Shown here: positions 1 through 7,330 of the stretch, piece by piece
How positions within the stretch are numbered: position 1 is the first letter of the stretch
Layout: each line of letters starts with the position of its first letter
Assembly: GCF_018917935.1 (NCBI RefSeq)
Contig: NZ_JAHLPN010000023.1
Location: 1 to 50,305 of the forward strand
From: Kineothrix sp. MSJ-39
Lineage (GTDB): Bacteria; Bacillota; Clostridia; Lachnospirales; Lachnospiraceae
DNA length: 50,305 bases
Direction: 5' to 3'
The notes under the pieces: model-generated
Seen by the model: only the letters and a program-made list of their open reading frames with translations
The model's database searches: none
Told to the model about the DNA's origin: nothing
Program-made: the position numbers and the translations under genes

Positions 1-30
1 ATCCTGAGCCAGGATCAAACTCTCATGTTT
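1..30 (-). rRNA. 16S ribosomal RNA, 5' end only (partial)
   Basis: The complement of positions 4-23 is the universal 16S 5' sequence around E. coli positions 8-27. The mature 5' end should lie near position 30. The rest of the gene runs off the left edge, so no more of the rRNA operon can be described. Two strong promoters and a tRNA-Ser gene lie upstream in the same orientation. Confidence 0.95.
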
Positions 31-190
31 AAGTTTTGATCTTTGGTCAAAATTAACTCTAGCTAAGTTTAACCGTTAATTTACTTTGTTTAGGTTTTGT
101 TCTCTGAACAATTCTTTTTTAGAATTTTCAGGGTTGCATTGCTGTTTATTTGTCAAGGTTCTGTGTTGTATCTCTCGACGCAACTCTGAT

Positions 191-219
191 ATAATATCAT
201 GTGTCTTGCCGTTTGTCAA
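191..219 (-). promoter_or_regulatory. rRNA promoter P2
   Basis: Read on the minus strand there is TTGACA (214-219), a 17-base spacer and TATTAT (191-196). It is the promoter nearest the 16S gene. About 160 bases of leader follow before the mature rRNA, and this leader contains no gene. Confidence 0.85.
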
Positions 220-286
220 CACCTTTTTATTTATTTTTTTGAGATTTTTCAATCTCATCTCCACCACTTTTTCGCGGTGGAATCTT

Positions 287-315
287 ATCATATCATCCCG
301 TTCGTTCTTTGTCAA
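287..315 (-). promoter_or_regulatory. rRNA promoter P1
   Basis: TTGACA (310-315), a 17-base spacer and TATGAT (287-292) on the minus strand. It lies 96 bases upstream of P2 with the same geometry. Tandem strong promoters are normal for rRNA operons. Confidence 0.85.
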
Positions 316-366
316 CACTTTTTTGTGTTACTCTGTCGAAATTTATTCGACCAAAGTCCCGGGCGA

Positions 367-395
367 AAAAAAGGAATCCTGAACGTGTCAAGATT
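367..395 (-). terminator. Terminator after tRNA-Ser
   Basis: On the minus strand a 9-bp stem (GAATCTTGA with TCAGGATTC, one G-U pair) is followed by seven T residues. It separates tRNA-Ser from the rRNA promoters, so the tRNA is probably a separate transcript. Confidence 0.8.
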
Positions 396-416
396 CATTT
401 TCATCTTGATATGAAA

Positions 417-504
417 CGGAGAAAGAGGGATTTGAACCCTCGCGCCGCGTGAACGACCTACACCCTTAGCAGGGGCGCCTCTTCAGCCTCTTGAGTATTT
501 CTCC
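417..504 (-). tRNA. tRNA-Ser (anticodon GCU)
   Basis: The sequence folds as an 88-base class II tRNA. The acceptor stem is GGAGAAA with TTTCTCC, the discriminator is G, the variable arm is long as in serine tRNAs, and the anticodon loop reads CTGCTAA, giving GCU. The 3' CCA is not encoded. The gene has its own promoter and terminator and lies just upstream of the 16S gene. Confidence 0.95.
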
Positions 505-563
505 TTACTACTGAACTTTATCCTCTACCAATATAAAGTTACACGTCATCTGACGCAAATGTT

Positions 564-592
564 ATTATACATAAGCCTATTTTGTTTGTCAA
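564..592 (-). promoter_or_regulatory. Consensus promoter of tRNA-Ser
   Basis: TTGACA (587-592), a 17-base spacer and TATAAT (564-569) on the minus strand, a perfect match to the vegetative consensus. It starts about 8 bases after the plsC stop codon. Confidence 0.9.
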
Positions 593-599
593 CCATAAA

Positions 600-1304
600 C
601 TATAAATTCTTTTCGATCGCCTCTTCAATACGGCGTTTTACCTCTTCTGCGATCTCATTGGAGCGCATATGCTGGTATTCTTCATAATACAGCGGCTTTA
701 AATAGATGAGCTTTACCGTCACCTGTCTTACGGAGTTTTCATCAAACGGAACAAAGGAATTGATAAGCGCACAGGGAACGATCGGGCATTTTGCTTTCTG
801 GGCAGCTTTAAAGCTTCCGCCCTTGAACTCCAGCAGCTTATTCCCCATTTTGCTGCGTGTTCCTTCCGGGAATATGATATAGTTTCTTCCCTGCTGTACT
901 TCTTTGGCAACCTGATTGATGACCTGCATGGACTGCCTTAGATCTTCTCTGTCCATCGGAAGGGAGCCTGTCGCCTGGATCGCCTGCTTTAACAGGATCA
1001 CATTTCTGGCTTCTTTTTTGATCACAAATGCAAACGGCTTTGGGGAGGAATAAAAAAACATCAGTACGTCAAATAGCCCCTGATGATTGGGATAAAAGAT
1101 AAAACCGTCTTCTTTTGGTATATTTTCTATCCCATGGATCTCGGGAGTGATATTGCCCGCCTGTATGGCATGTGTGGAGATTTTCTTCCCGATCAGAAAA
1201 CCGGGCATATAATCTCCGATATATTTTTTCCCTGCCAGCCATATCTGATAAAATAAGAACGGTACCAGATAGAGCTTTCTCAAAACCATCATTGCAATTC
1301 GCAT
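600..1304 (-). CDS. plsC: 1-acyl-sn-glycerol-3-phosphate acyltransferase (PlsC family)
   Basis: Transfers a second acyl chain to lysophosphatidic acid to give phosphatidic acid, the central membrane phospholipid precursor, at the inner face of the membrane. The 234-residue protein has the family's NHxxxxD catalytic motif at residues 73-79 and the FPEGTRS glycerophosphate-binding motif at 145-151. An N-terminal hydrophobic stretch (about 7-24) fits membrane association. Length is normal. The ATG has an AGGAG site about 7 bases upstream. It appears monocistronic, ending just before the tRNA-Ser promoter, and no clear terminator was seen. The acyl donor (acyl-ACP or acyl-CoA) cannot be told from sequence. 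Confidence 0.9.
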   Translation of the reverse strand: MRIAMMVLRKLYLVPFLFYQIWLAGKKYIGDYMPGFLIGKKISTHAIQAGNITPEIHGIENIPKEDGFIFYPNHQGLFDVLMFFYSSPKPFAFVIKKEARNVILLKQAIQATGSLPMDREDLRQSMQVINQVAKEVQQGRNYIIFPEGTRSKMGNKLLEFKGGSFKAAQKAKCPIVPCALINSFVPFDENSVRQVTVKLIYLKPLYYEEYQHMRSNEIAEEVKRRIEEAIEKNL

Positions 1305-1493
1305 TTTATTCTCCTGTCAGTATACAAACAATAAAGTACTGCCTGCTTTGCTATTATAAATCTATATCTTGTATTATTTTGTTTCAACCCCACATATATA
1401 TAGGAAGAAACTCTTTCATTCTTCATGCTTTCATATAAATCTGCAGATCATTACACAGATTCCATGTACACTTTTCCGCATCGCATCTTTTAT

Positions 1494-2048
1494 CTAGGAT
1501 AACGTATTATATTCCTTCACAGCCGTTTCATACAGGTTATTGCCGTCTTTGTCGATTACAACGATCGCCGGAAAGTCTTTGACTTCCAGCTTGCGGATCG
1601 CTTCTGTGCCCAGATCATCATATGCGATCACTTCCGAAGAAAGAATGGATTTGGAAAGAAGTGCGCCTGCTCCGCCGACTGCGGCAAAATAGACCGCTCC
1701 GTTTCTGACGATCGCATCTATGACTTCTTTGGAGCGTTTTCCTTTTCCGATCATGCCCTTCAGACCGAGATCAAGAAGCTCCGGGGCATATTTATCCATA
1801 CGGCTTGCCGTTGTCGGTCCTGCAGAACCGATCGGTCTGCCTTCCCTTGCCGGCGAAGGCCCCATATAATAGATCACATTGCCTTCCATTGCAAGCGGAA
1901 GCTGCTCTCCGTTCTTTAACGCTTCCTGCATTCTTTTATGCGCCGCATCTCTTGCTGTATAAATCGTACCTGTAATAAGGACGGAATCACCTGCGTGTAA
2001 ATTCTGGATTTCTTCTTTTATGAGTGGTGCCTGTATTGATTGCTTCAT
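1494..2048 (-). CDS. Fumarate hydratase class I, beta (C-terminal) subunit
   Basis: Together with the alpha subunit encoded upstream it forms the iron-sulfur class I fumarase that interconverts fumarate and malate. The 184-residue protein carries the beta-domain signatures TARDAAHKR (31-39), GSAGPTTASRMD (74-85) and GKGKRS (101-106). The start is placed at the ATG preceded by AAAGGA at good spacing; a longer reading adds seven residues but would put that ribosome binding site inside the gene. The related L(+)-tartrate dehydratase beta subunit is the main alternative, since the two families share these motifs. It lies 102 bases downstream of the alpha gene in the same orientation. Confidence 0.88.
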   Translation of the reverse strand: MKQSIQAPLIKEEIQNLHAGDSVLITGTIYTARDAAHKRMQEALKNGEQLPLAMEGNVIYYMGPSPAREGRPIGSAGPTTASRMDKYAPELLDLGLKGMIGKGKRSKEVIDAIVRNGAVYFAAVGGAGALLSKSILSSEVIAYDDLGTEAIRKLEVKDFPAIVVIDKDGNNLYETAVKEYNTLS

Positions 2049-2150
2049 GATTATCCTTTCTGTTTTCAACTATATGATATGAATATTCATCTAACGTTTT
2101 TCATTCCTGCTCTATTCTATGATATTTCGCCATAGCATCTCATGCCTGTA

Positions 2151-2993
2151 TTACAATACCCATGTGCTATGTCTGCATACGTGACAGCAGATGTTGACTG
2201 CAACAGGAAGTCCTGCAATATGCGTCGGATAGGTATTGATATTGACAGCCAACGCGGTCGTGGTTCCGCCAAGTCCGCCCGGGCCGATTCCTGTTTTGTT
2301 GATATTCTCCAAAAGCTCTTTTTCCATTTCTGCCACATATGGGATCGCAGAATGCTCGTTTACCGGTCTTGTAAGTGCCTGCTTCGCCATGATCGCACAC
2401 TTTTCAAAGGTTCCACCGATTCCGACACCTACTACCATAGGCGGGCACGCATTCGGGCCTGCATCTTTTACAGCCGTTAAAATGGCTGCTTTTACGCCTT
2501 CTATGCCATCTGCCGGTTTCAGCATAAATACGCGGCTCATATTTTCACTGCCAAAGCCCTTCGGTGCAACAGTGATCTTTACCTGATCGCCCGGAACGAT
2601 CTGATAATGGATGACCGCCGGGGTATTGTCCTTTGTATTTTCACGTTCAAGCGGATCTTTCACAACCGATTTGCGCAGATAACCGTCTACATAGCCCTGT
2701 CTGACGCCTTCGTTGACCGCATCTTCCAGACTACCGCCTTCAAAATGCACATCCTGCCCGATCTCCATAAAGATCACAGCCATTCCTGTATCCTGACAGA
2801 TGGGGATCATATCCTGGCCTGCGATCTGCAGATTGTCTGCAAGCTGCGAAAGCACCTGCTGTCCGACCGGGGATTTTTCTTCCTTACACGCCTGCTCCAT
2901 GGCAGCTTTCATATCCTCTGTCAGGAAATGATTGGCTTCTATGCACATTTCCCGGATATTTTTGGTAATATCTTCAACCTGTATCGTTTTCAT
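2151..2993 (-). CDS. Fumarate hydratase class I, alpha (N-terminal) subunit
   Basis: Catalytic iron-sulfur subunit of class I fumarase (fumarate to malate), or possibly L(+)-tartrate dehydratase alpha. The 280-residue length is typical of split two-subunit enzymes. Cluster-ligand candidates are the cysteine of CQDTG (66-70), the cysteine of GGTFEKC (near 199) and the cysteines of the C-terminal ICCHVCRH. The ATG has a clear AAAGGAG site. The gene follows the M20 amidohydrolase by 19 bases and precedes the beta subunit, so the three are probably one transcript. Confidence 0.9.
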   Translation of the reverse strand: MKTIQVEDITKNIREMCIEANHFLTEDMKAAMEQACKEEKSPVGQQVLSQLADNLQIAGQDMIPICQDTGMAVIFMEIGQDVHFEGGSLEDAVNEGVRQGYVDGYLRKSVVKDPLERENTKDNTPAVIHYQIVPGDQVKITVAPKGFGSENMSRVFMLKPADGIEGVKAAILTAVKDAGPNACPPMVVGVGIGGTFEKCAIMAKQALTRPVNEHSAIPYVAEMEKELLENINKTGIGPGGLGGTTTALAVNINTYPTHIAGLPVAVNICCHVCRHSTWVL

Positions 2994-3012
2994 AACCTTC
3001 TCCTTTGCTTTA

Positions 3013-4107
3013 TCAATGCATGATTATAGTGTCCCATATCGTGCCTGCTTTTTCAAGTAATGCTTCGGGATAACAATAGGACTCTGTGTGGAGCCCGGGT
3101 GTTTCCTCTCCTGCGCCGATCCCGAAAAATACGCCTCTGCACTTTTTCTGATACCATCCGAAATCCTCTGACCAGCGCATTGGCTTTGGCAGATATGTGT
3201 ATGGCAGTGCATGCTCGATGCATGACTGCTCCAGCTTCTCTGTCAGTTCTGTATCGTTTACCGTATCCGGGAAAGCATCTGTTTCCGATACCTCTACCGT
3301 GATTCCGCTTGCCTCAGCCTGCTGCCCTGCATAGGCTGAAATAGTTTCTGTCAATGCTTCCAAGTCCTTCTGGTAATGCGCCCGCAGCGTCAGACATAAC
3401 CTGCCGTCCCCTGCAGAAATGCCAAAATTTTCGGATCCTACTTTTATTTCAATAATGCTTGCCATCGTAAGTCCCTTTTTGTGATCCTTGCACCACAGGG
3501 GAAGCTTATTTACAATCCCGGCGATCAGATATCCCGGATTGATGCCCTGCTCGGGATAAGCCGCATGGCTTTGTTTTCCATGCAGATCCAGAATCAGCCC
3601 CTTGGACGCACAGGCAAATACTTGTTTGCGCAGCAGTACTTCTCCAAGCGGATAGCCCGGAATATTATGACAGCCATAGATTTCCGAAACAGATTCCCTT
3701 TCCAGTACAGGACATGCCCGCTTTGCACCTTCTCCCGTTTCCTCTGCCTGCTGCCACAACAGAATCACTCTTTTGCCGATCTTTCTACCTTCCTGTCTGC
3801 ACCGTTCCAGACAAAGGGCTCCCAAAAACAACGCTGCACTGTGCCCATCATGCCCGCAGCCATGAAATACGCCGCCTGCTCCGTCCGGAAGGGCATCCAT
3901 ATCCGCCCGCAGACAGATCGTTGGCTGATCCTTTTCCTCATATACAGCGTACAAATAGTCCAACGTTTCTACGACGGACAAAGTTGTATAGTTTGTCAGA
4001 TATTCCTTCAGGATTGCCTTTGTTTTTGTTTCCTGCCCGGACAGCTCCGGCGTATCATGCAGTTTCTGCCATAATTCTTTTGTCAGTTCCAAATCTCTGC
4101 TATTCAT
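3013..4107 (-). CDS. M20-family amidohydrolase / peptidase
   Basis: A metal-dependent amidohydrolase of the M20D type (N-acyl-amino acid or IAA-amino acid hydrolase-like). Visible metal and catalytic motifs are RADMDAL, the histidine-rich GCGHDGHSA, QQAEETGEGA and the C-terminal LHTESY. The substrate cannot be inferred. The frame is open to 4254, but the added N-terminus would cover a likely promoter (TTGCGC at 4177-4182, TAATAT/TATAAT at 4154-4161) and part of a hairpin repeat. The start is therefore placed at the ATG at 4105-4107, giving 364 residues, a normal family length. It is the first gene of a probable operon with the two fumarase genes. Confidence 0.82.
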   Translation of the reverse strand: MNSRDLELTKELWQKLHDTPELSGQETKTKAILKEYLTNYTTLSVVETLDYLYAVYEEKDQPTICLRADMDALPDGAGGVFHGCGHDGHSAALFLGALCLERCRQEGRKIGKRVILLWQQAEETGEGAKRACPVLERESVSEIYGCHNIPGYPLGEVLLRKQVFACASKGLILDLHGKQSHAAYPEQGINPGYLIAGIVNKLPLWCKDHKKGLTMASIIEIKVGSENFGISAGDGRLCLTLRAHYQKDLEALTETISAYAGQQAEASGITVEVSETDAFPDTVNDTELTEKLEQSCIEHALPYTYLPKPMRWSEDFGWYQKKCRGVFFGIGAGEETPGLHTESYCYPEALLEKAGTIWDTIIMH

Positions 4108-4153
4108 ATAAAATCCATCCGCCTCATTGCTCTGAAATAAATTGCTATCTACT

Positions 4154-4182
4154 ATATTATAGTGAATTTCCATATTGCGCAA
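4154..4182 (-). promoter_or_regulatory. Probable promoter of the amidohydrolase-fumarase operon
   Basis: On the minus strand TTGCGC (4177-4182) is followed after 17 bases by TAATAT, overlapping a TATAAT two bases away. It lies between the 77-bp repeats and the proposed start codon. Confidence 0.5.
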
Positions 4183-4188
4183 ATTCAT

Positions 4189-4370
4189 TGTATCATACAT
4201 CTTCGATCCATAACATTTCTTAGAACCGCAGCCCATATAAAATTTGTTTTGCAAAGGGCTGCGGCTGCATCATGCATCTTCGATGCATGACATTTCTTAG
4301 AACCGCGGCCCATATAAAATTTGCTTTGCAAAGGGCCGCGGCTGCATCATGCATCTTCGATGCATGACAT
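4189..4370. repeat. 77-bp tandem repeat, 2.4 copies, each with two hairpins
   Basis: Copy 1 spans 4189-4265, copy 2 spans 4266-4342 and a 28-base third copy ends at 4370. Copies 1 and 2 differ at 7 of 77 positions. Each full copy can form two stems. One pairs CCGCAGCCC with GGGCTGCGG in copy 1 and CCGCGGCCC with GGGCCGCGG in copy 2, so an A-T pair has become a G-C pair. The other is CATGCATC-TTC-GATGCATG, intact in copies 2 and 3 and decayed in copy 1. The block lies between the tyrS terminator and the amidohydrolase promoter and contains no plausible gene. Confidence 0.9.
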
Positions 4371-4375
4371 TATAT

Positions 4376-4406
4376 AAAAAGGGACTACTATATACATAAT
4401 AGTCCC
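4376..4406 (-). terminator. Terminator of tyrS
   Basis: On the minus strand GGGACTA pairs with TAGTCCC, followed by TTTTTATA. It lies 30 bases after the tyrS stop. Confidence 0.85.
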
Positions 4407-4436
4407 ATTTGTATCCAATTGGATCTTTTTATTTTA

Positions 4437-5657
4437 TTATACGGTTACGATCTTACGGAAGTTCTTTTTACCACGTTTTAATACGATACCGTCTCCAATC
4501 GCATCTTTCACAACTGTCTGCTTGATATCGGTTACTTTTTCGCCATCGATGGATACACCGCCCTGCTCGATCGCACGTCTTCCTTCGGAACGACTTGCCA
4601 CAAGGCCGGATTTTACAAGCATTGTGATCACATCAACGCTGCCATCTGTAAAATCTTCATCTGTAAGCTCTGCAGTTGGCATATCAGCAGCATTTCCTGC
4701 TGAGAATAAAGCTCTGGCACTTTCCTGTGCTTTTGTAGCCTCTTCTTCACCATGTACAAGCTTTGTCAGCTCAAATGCAAGGATTTCTTTTGCCTCGTTA
4801 AGCTGGCTTCCTTCCCAGCTATCCATTTTCTCGATCTCTTCCATTGGAAGGAAGGTCAGCATACGGATACATTTCAGTACGTCCTGATCGCCGACATTTC
4901 TCCAGTACTGGTAGAATTCAAACGGAGAGGTTTTGTTTGGATCAAGCCATACAGCACCTTTCTGTGTCTTACCCATCTTCTTACCTTCTGAGTTCATCAG
5001 AAGTGTGATCGTCATGGCATATGCATCTTTTCCGAGTTTACGACGGATCAGTTCTCTACCACCGAGCATATTGCTCCACTGGTCATCGCCGCCAAACTGC
5101 ATATTACAGCCGTATTTCTCATACAGTGCCAAGAAATCGTAGCTCTGCATGATCATGTAGTTAAACTCCAAGAAGCTCAGACCTTTTTCCATTCTCTGTT
5201 TGTAGCACTCTGCACGCAGCATGTTGTTTACGGAGAAATGTGCACCGATATCTCTGATAAATTCGATGTAGTTCAGATCTCTGAGCCAATCTGCATTGTT
5301 GACCATAAGAGCTTTATCTTCACCAAATTCGATGAAACGGCTCATCTGCTTTTTGAAGCATTCGCAGTTGTGGTCGATCTGCTCTTTTGTCATCATGGAA
5401 CGCATATCTGTTCTGCCGGACGGATCACCGATCATACCTGTTCCGCCACCGATCAGCGCGATCGGCTTATTGCCTGCCATCTGTAATCTCTTCATCAGGC
5501 AAAGTGCCATGAAATGGCCTACATGAAGGCTGTCTGCTGTTGGGTCAAAACCAATATAGAATACAGCCTTTCCGTTGTTGATGAGTTCCTTGATCTCTTC
5601 TTCGTCTGTGAGCTGTGCCAGAAGTCCTCTGGCTTTTAATTCGTCAAATACTGTCAT
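4437..5657 (-). CDS. tyrS: Tyrosyl-tRNA synthetase
   Basis: Charges tRNA-Tyr with tyrosine in the cytoplasm. The 406-residue protein has the class I signature HVGH at 45-48, the KMSKS-loop equivalent KMGKT at 227-231, the tyrosine-site segment [10 protein letters not shown] (187-196), and a C-terminal S4 RNA-binding domain from about 345. Length is normal for the bacterial TyrS type. The ATG follows AAAGGAG. The gene is preceded by a tyrosine-specific T-box leader, so expression should rise when tRNA-Tyr is uncharged. About 160 bases of repeat-rich leader lie between the T-box terminator and the start codon. Confidence 0.97.
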   Translation of the reverse strand: MTVFDELKARGLLAQLTDEEEIKELINNGKAVFYIGFDPTADSLHVGHFMALCLMKRLQMAGNKPIALIGGGTGMIGDPSGRTDMRSMMTKEQIDHNCECFKKQMSRFIEFGEDKALMVNNADWLRDLNYIEFIRDIGAHFSVNNMLRAECYKQRMEKGLSFLEFNYMIMQSYDFLALYEKYGCNMQFGGDDQWSNMLGGRELIRRKLGKDAYAMTITLLMNSEGKKMGKTQKGAVWLDPNKTSPFEFYQYWRNVGDQDVLKCIRMLTFLPMEEIEKMDSWEGSQLNEAKEILAFELTKLVHGEEEATKAQESARALFSAGNAADMPTAELTDEDFTDGSVDVITMLVKSGLVASRSEGRRAIEQGGVSIDGEKVTDIKQTVVKDAIGDGIVLKRGKKNFRKIVTV

Positions 5658-5689
5658 TTTCGTCTCCTTTTTCGTTTTGGTTTAATTTT

Positions 5690-5818
5690 TTCTGCTTTTA
5701 TACTCGAAATTTCTGCCGCTTTCGCGTCAGCCGCACTATCGTGCTCTTAAATTTCTCGTTATACGCTCGGTTAAAATCAAATACTCACTTCGTTCGCGCT
5801 TGATTTTCTTCCTCGCTA
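5690..5818 (-). repeat. Hairpin-rich leader segment between T-box and tyrS
   Basis: On the minus strand this stretch contains an AAATCAA...TTGATTT stem, a GCAC-GATA-GTGC hairpin and two copies of GAAATTT flanking a GC-rich core with GCGAAAGCGGC. No open frame or promoter was found. It resembles short dispersed hairpin repeats seen in clostridial genomes, but this window alone cannot show that. Confidence 0.5.
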
Positions 5819-6062
5819 TAAAAAGAAACCCCGTCCTAATCAAAGGACGAGGTTTATACTCGTGTTACCACCTTTATTCACAAAAGCCTCACGGCTTCTG
5901 CCTCATCAAGTACATACATACTCTCCTGTTATAACGGTCAGGTTCCGTCGCAGCCTACTGGATGTTTCGTTTGGTGCGCAGCTCAAAGAGGTATTCATGA
6001 TCAGCTTCCCTTGCACCTCTCACCAGCCGGTAACTCTCTGTCAGTTTCCCTGATCATTACTT
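5819..6062 (-). promoter_or_regulatory. Tyrosine T-box leader
   Basis: A tRNA-sensing leader that lets tyrS be transcribed when uncharged tRNA-Tyr binds. On the minus strand the T-box sequence AGGTGGTAACACG is at 5861-5873. It is followed by a terminator stem (AAACCTCGTCC with GGACGGGGTTT, 5826-5855) and a T-run. The specifier is read as UAC (complement of 5991-5993) within GAATACC, which matches the tyrosine codon and the gene downstream. The RNA should start near 6062. Confidence 0.9.
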
Positions 6063-6068
6063 GTTCTT

Positions 6069-6097
6069 ATCATAGCCTTATATTAAAAATACAGCAA
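6069..6097 (-). promoter_or_regulatory. Promoter of the T-box/tyrS transcript
   Basis: TTGCTG (6092-6097), a 17-base spacer and TATGAT (6069-6074) on the minus strand. The -35 box overlaps the 3' arm of the tRNA-Pro terminator, so termination and initiation share bases. Confidence 0.75.
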
Positions 6098-6111
6098 GTC
6101 TTTCGACTTGC
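6085..6111 (-). terminator. Terminator of tRNA-Pro
   Basis: On the minus strand GCAAGTC-GAAA-GACTTGC is followed by TGTATTTTT, directly downstream of the tRNA. Confidence 0.8.
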
Positions 6112-6117
6112 AATCAA

Positions 6118-6191
<74 letters not shown>

Positions 6192-6221
6192 AGAGTGAGA
6201 ATTTCCGCTCACCACTGAGAT

Positions 6222-6250
6222 ATGTTATCACATTTTATTTTTGTTGTCTA
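6222..6250 (-). promoter_or_regulatory. Promoter of tRNA-Pro
   Basis: TAGACA (6245-6250), a 17-base spacer and TAACAT (6222-6227) on the minus strand. The direct-repeat copy at 6252-6277 lies immediately upstream. Confidence 0.65.
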
Positions 6251-6251
6251 C

Positions 6252-6277
6252 TACAAATTTTATATTGCAGGTTTTTT
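6252..6277. repeat. Direct repeat R2, copy 1
   Basis: About 26 bases that recur at 6621-6647 with one single-base insertion, centred on TTTTATATTGCAGGTTTTTT. The two copies bracket the 31-residue miniprotein unit. Confidence 0.8.
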
Positions 6278-6310
6278 CTAAAATTTCATATCTTATGTGA
6301 CAAAATGAGA

Positions 6311-6339
6311 TTGTCTAACATATATAAAAATGCTATACT
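6311..6339 (+). promoter_or_regulatory. Promoter of the miniprotein gene
   Basis: TTGTCT (6311-6316), a 17-base spacer and TATACT (6334-6339) on the plus strand. Transcription should begin near 6346, about 40 bases before the start codon. Confidence 0.75.
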
Positions 6340-6387
6340 TATCGTGTTGTCGCATCCCATTCTGGCAACAGAAGGGAGGTGTATTGC

Positions 6388-6483
6388 TTGGAAATAGTAT
6401 TTTCATTTCTATTTTCTGTTATGGCAGGTGTGGTTTGTCATTGCATCTGCAAATGGCTAGACAGAAAAGACAGTGACAATTAG
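6388..6483 (+). CDS. 31-residue putative membrane miniprotein
   Basis: A very short gene read from a TTG start with GGGAGG at ideal spacing. The product (start MEIVFSFLF, end CKWLDRKDSDN) is one hydrophobic helix of about 20 residues followed by a short charged tail, the layout of small single-pass membrane peptides. Its own promoter and strong terminator show that it is an independent unit. Small proteins ending in KWLDR-like tails are, from memory, common and uncharacterised in gut Firmicutes. A type I toxin-like or membrane-regulatory role is possible, but nothing here proves it and no antisense RNA promoter was identified. Confidence 0.7.
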   Translation: MEIVFSFLFSVMAGVVCHCICKWLDRKDSDN

Positions 6484-6489
6484 CCAAAA

Positions 6490-6527
6490 GAAAGCCTCGG
6501 AGGAAGCCGCCTCCGAGGCTTTTGCTT
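6490..6527 (+). terminator. Terminator of the miniprotein gene
   Basis: AAGCCTCGGAGG pairs with CCTCCGAGGCTT, followed by a T-rich run. It begins a few bases after the TAG stop. Confidence 0.9.
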
Positions 6528-6598
6528 TGTGTATTGCTTGAATACATTTTCATTTCTGTCTGCAGACATTATAGCATATGTCAAATACCATGTAAACA

Positions 6599-6624
6599 TT
6601 CTATCTGTAAATAATATACTTACA
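6599..6624. repeat. Direct repeat R1, copy A (duplicate of the trmB 3' end)
   Basis: Twenty-six bases identical to 7814-7839, where they encode the last residues and stop codon of trmB. Here the copy is non-coding. It marks the left border of the sigma-factor module. Confidence 0.9.
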
Positions 6625-6647
6625 AAATTTTATATTGCAGGTTTTTT
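6621..6647. repeat. Direct repeat R2, copy 2
   Basis: Matches 6252-6277 with one inserted A. It abuts and overlaps repeat R1 copy A by a few bases, so the two repeat families meet at one junction. Confidence 0.8.
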
Positions 6648-6766
6648 GCTGCCATATGCGATCATTTCGCAATATGATATGATGAATTAGCTTATAAGAT
6701 ATGTAAGATTTACATGCAAAAGTTGTGTATATAGGTGAACGAGGAAAAAGAAAGGCGCGGTGAAGG

Positions 6767-7330
6767 ATGATGGATGATGCAAAGATAGTTCAGTTATATT
6801 GGGACAGAAATGAACAGGCAATCTCTGCTACCGCTGACAAATACGGTAATTACTGTGCTGCTATCGCCCAAAATATACTTGGTAACTGTCAGGATGCAGA
6901 GGAGTGCGTCAATGATACATACATGAATGCATGGAATTCCATGCCACCACACAGACCAAATATACTGGCAACATTCCTTGGAAAAATTACAAGAAATCTG
7001 GCATTAAACAAATATAAGCACAATACTGCAGACAAACGGAGCAACGGTCAAGCCCCATTGGTTCTTGATGAAATTGCAGAGTTTGTGTCCGGTACAGACA
7101 ATGTAGAACAGGAAATCAACCGCAAAGAACTTATACTGGCTATAAATCATTTTTTGAAGAAACTTCCATCCGATAAAAGAAATATTTTTGTATGTCGATA
7201 TTGGTATTTTGACAGTATATCCGATATCGCAGCCCATTTTGACATGACAGAAAATAATGTATCCGTCACACTGAACCGCCTTCGCCTGAAACTGCGTAAT
7301 TACCTTTTAGAAAGGGGATTTGAACTATGA
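6767..7330 (+). CDS. RNA polymerase sigma-70 family factor (ECF-like)
   Basis: A 187-residue alternative sigma factor that would direct RNA polymerase to a small set of promoters. Region 2 is seen at about 20-85, with the CQDAEECVNDTYMNAWNSMPP segment core and the LGKITRNLALN stretch. Region 4, a helix-turn-helix, lies at about 125-180 (LPSDKRNIFVCRYWYFDSISDIA followed by MTENNVSVTLNRLR). Region 3 is absent, as in ECF factors. The stop overlaps the next gene's ATG by four bases, giving translational coupling. An ATG three bases downstream is an alternative start. It is one of only a few plus-strand genes here and lies inside a direct-repeat-bounded segment. Confidence 0.9.
   Translation: MMDDAKIVQLYWDRNEQAISATADKYGNYCAAIAQNILGNCQDAEECVNDTYMNAWNSMPPHRPNILATFLGKITRNLALNKYKHNTADKRSNGQAPLVLDEIAEFVSGTDNVEQEINRKELILAINHFLKKLPSDKRNIFVCRYWYFDSISDIAAHFDMTENNVSVTLNRLRLKLRNYLLERGFEL

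Noticed and set aside
128-156. Third rRNA promoter starting from TTGACA at 151-156
   Set aside because: The sequence 17 bases downstream (CCCTGA) is not a -10 box.
2117-2338. Small frame overlapping the end of the fumarase alpha gene
   Set aside because: Same-strand shadow in another frame of a gene with conserved cysteines; no ribosome site.
4108-4254. Longer N-terminus of the amidohydrolase
   Set aside because: It would cover a likely promoter and a hairpin repeat, and adds residues without family similarity.
4189-4370. The 77-bp repeats as a CRISPR array
   Set aside because: Repeats are contiguous with no spacers, are too long, and no cas genes are in the window.
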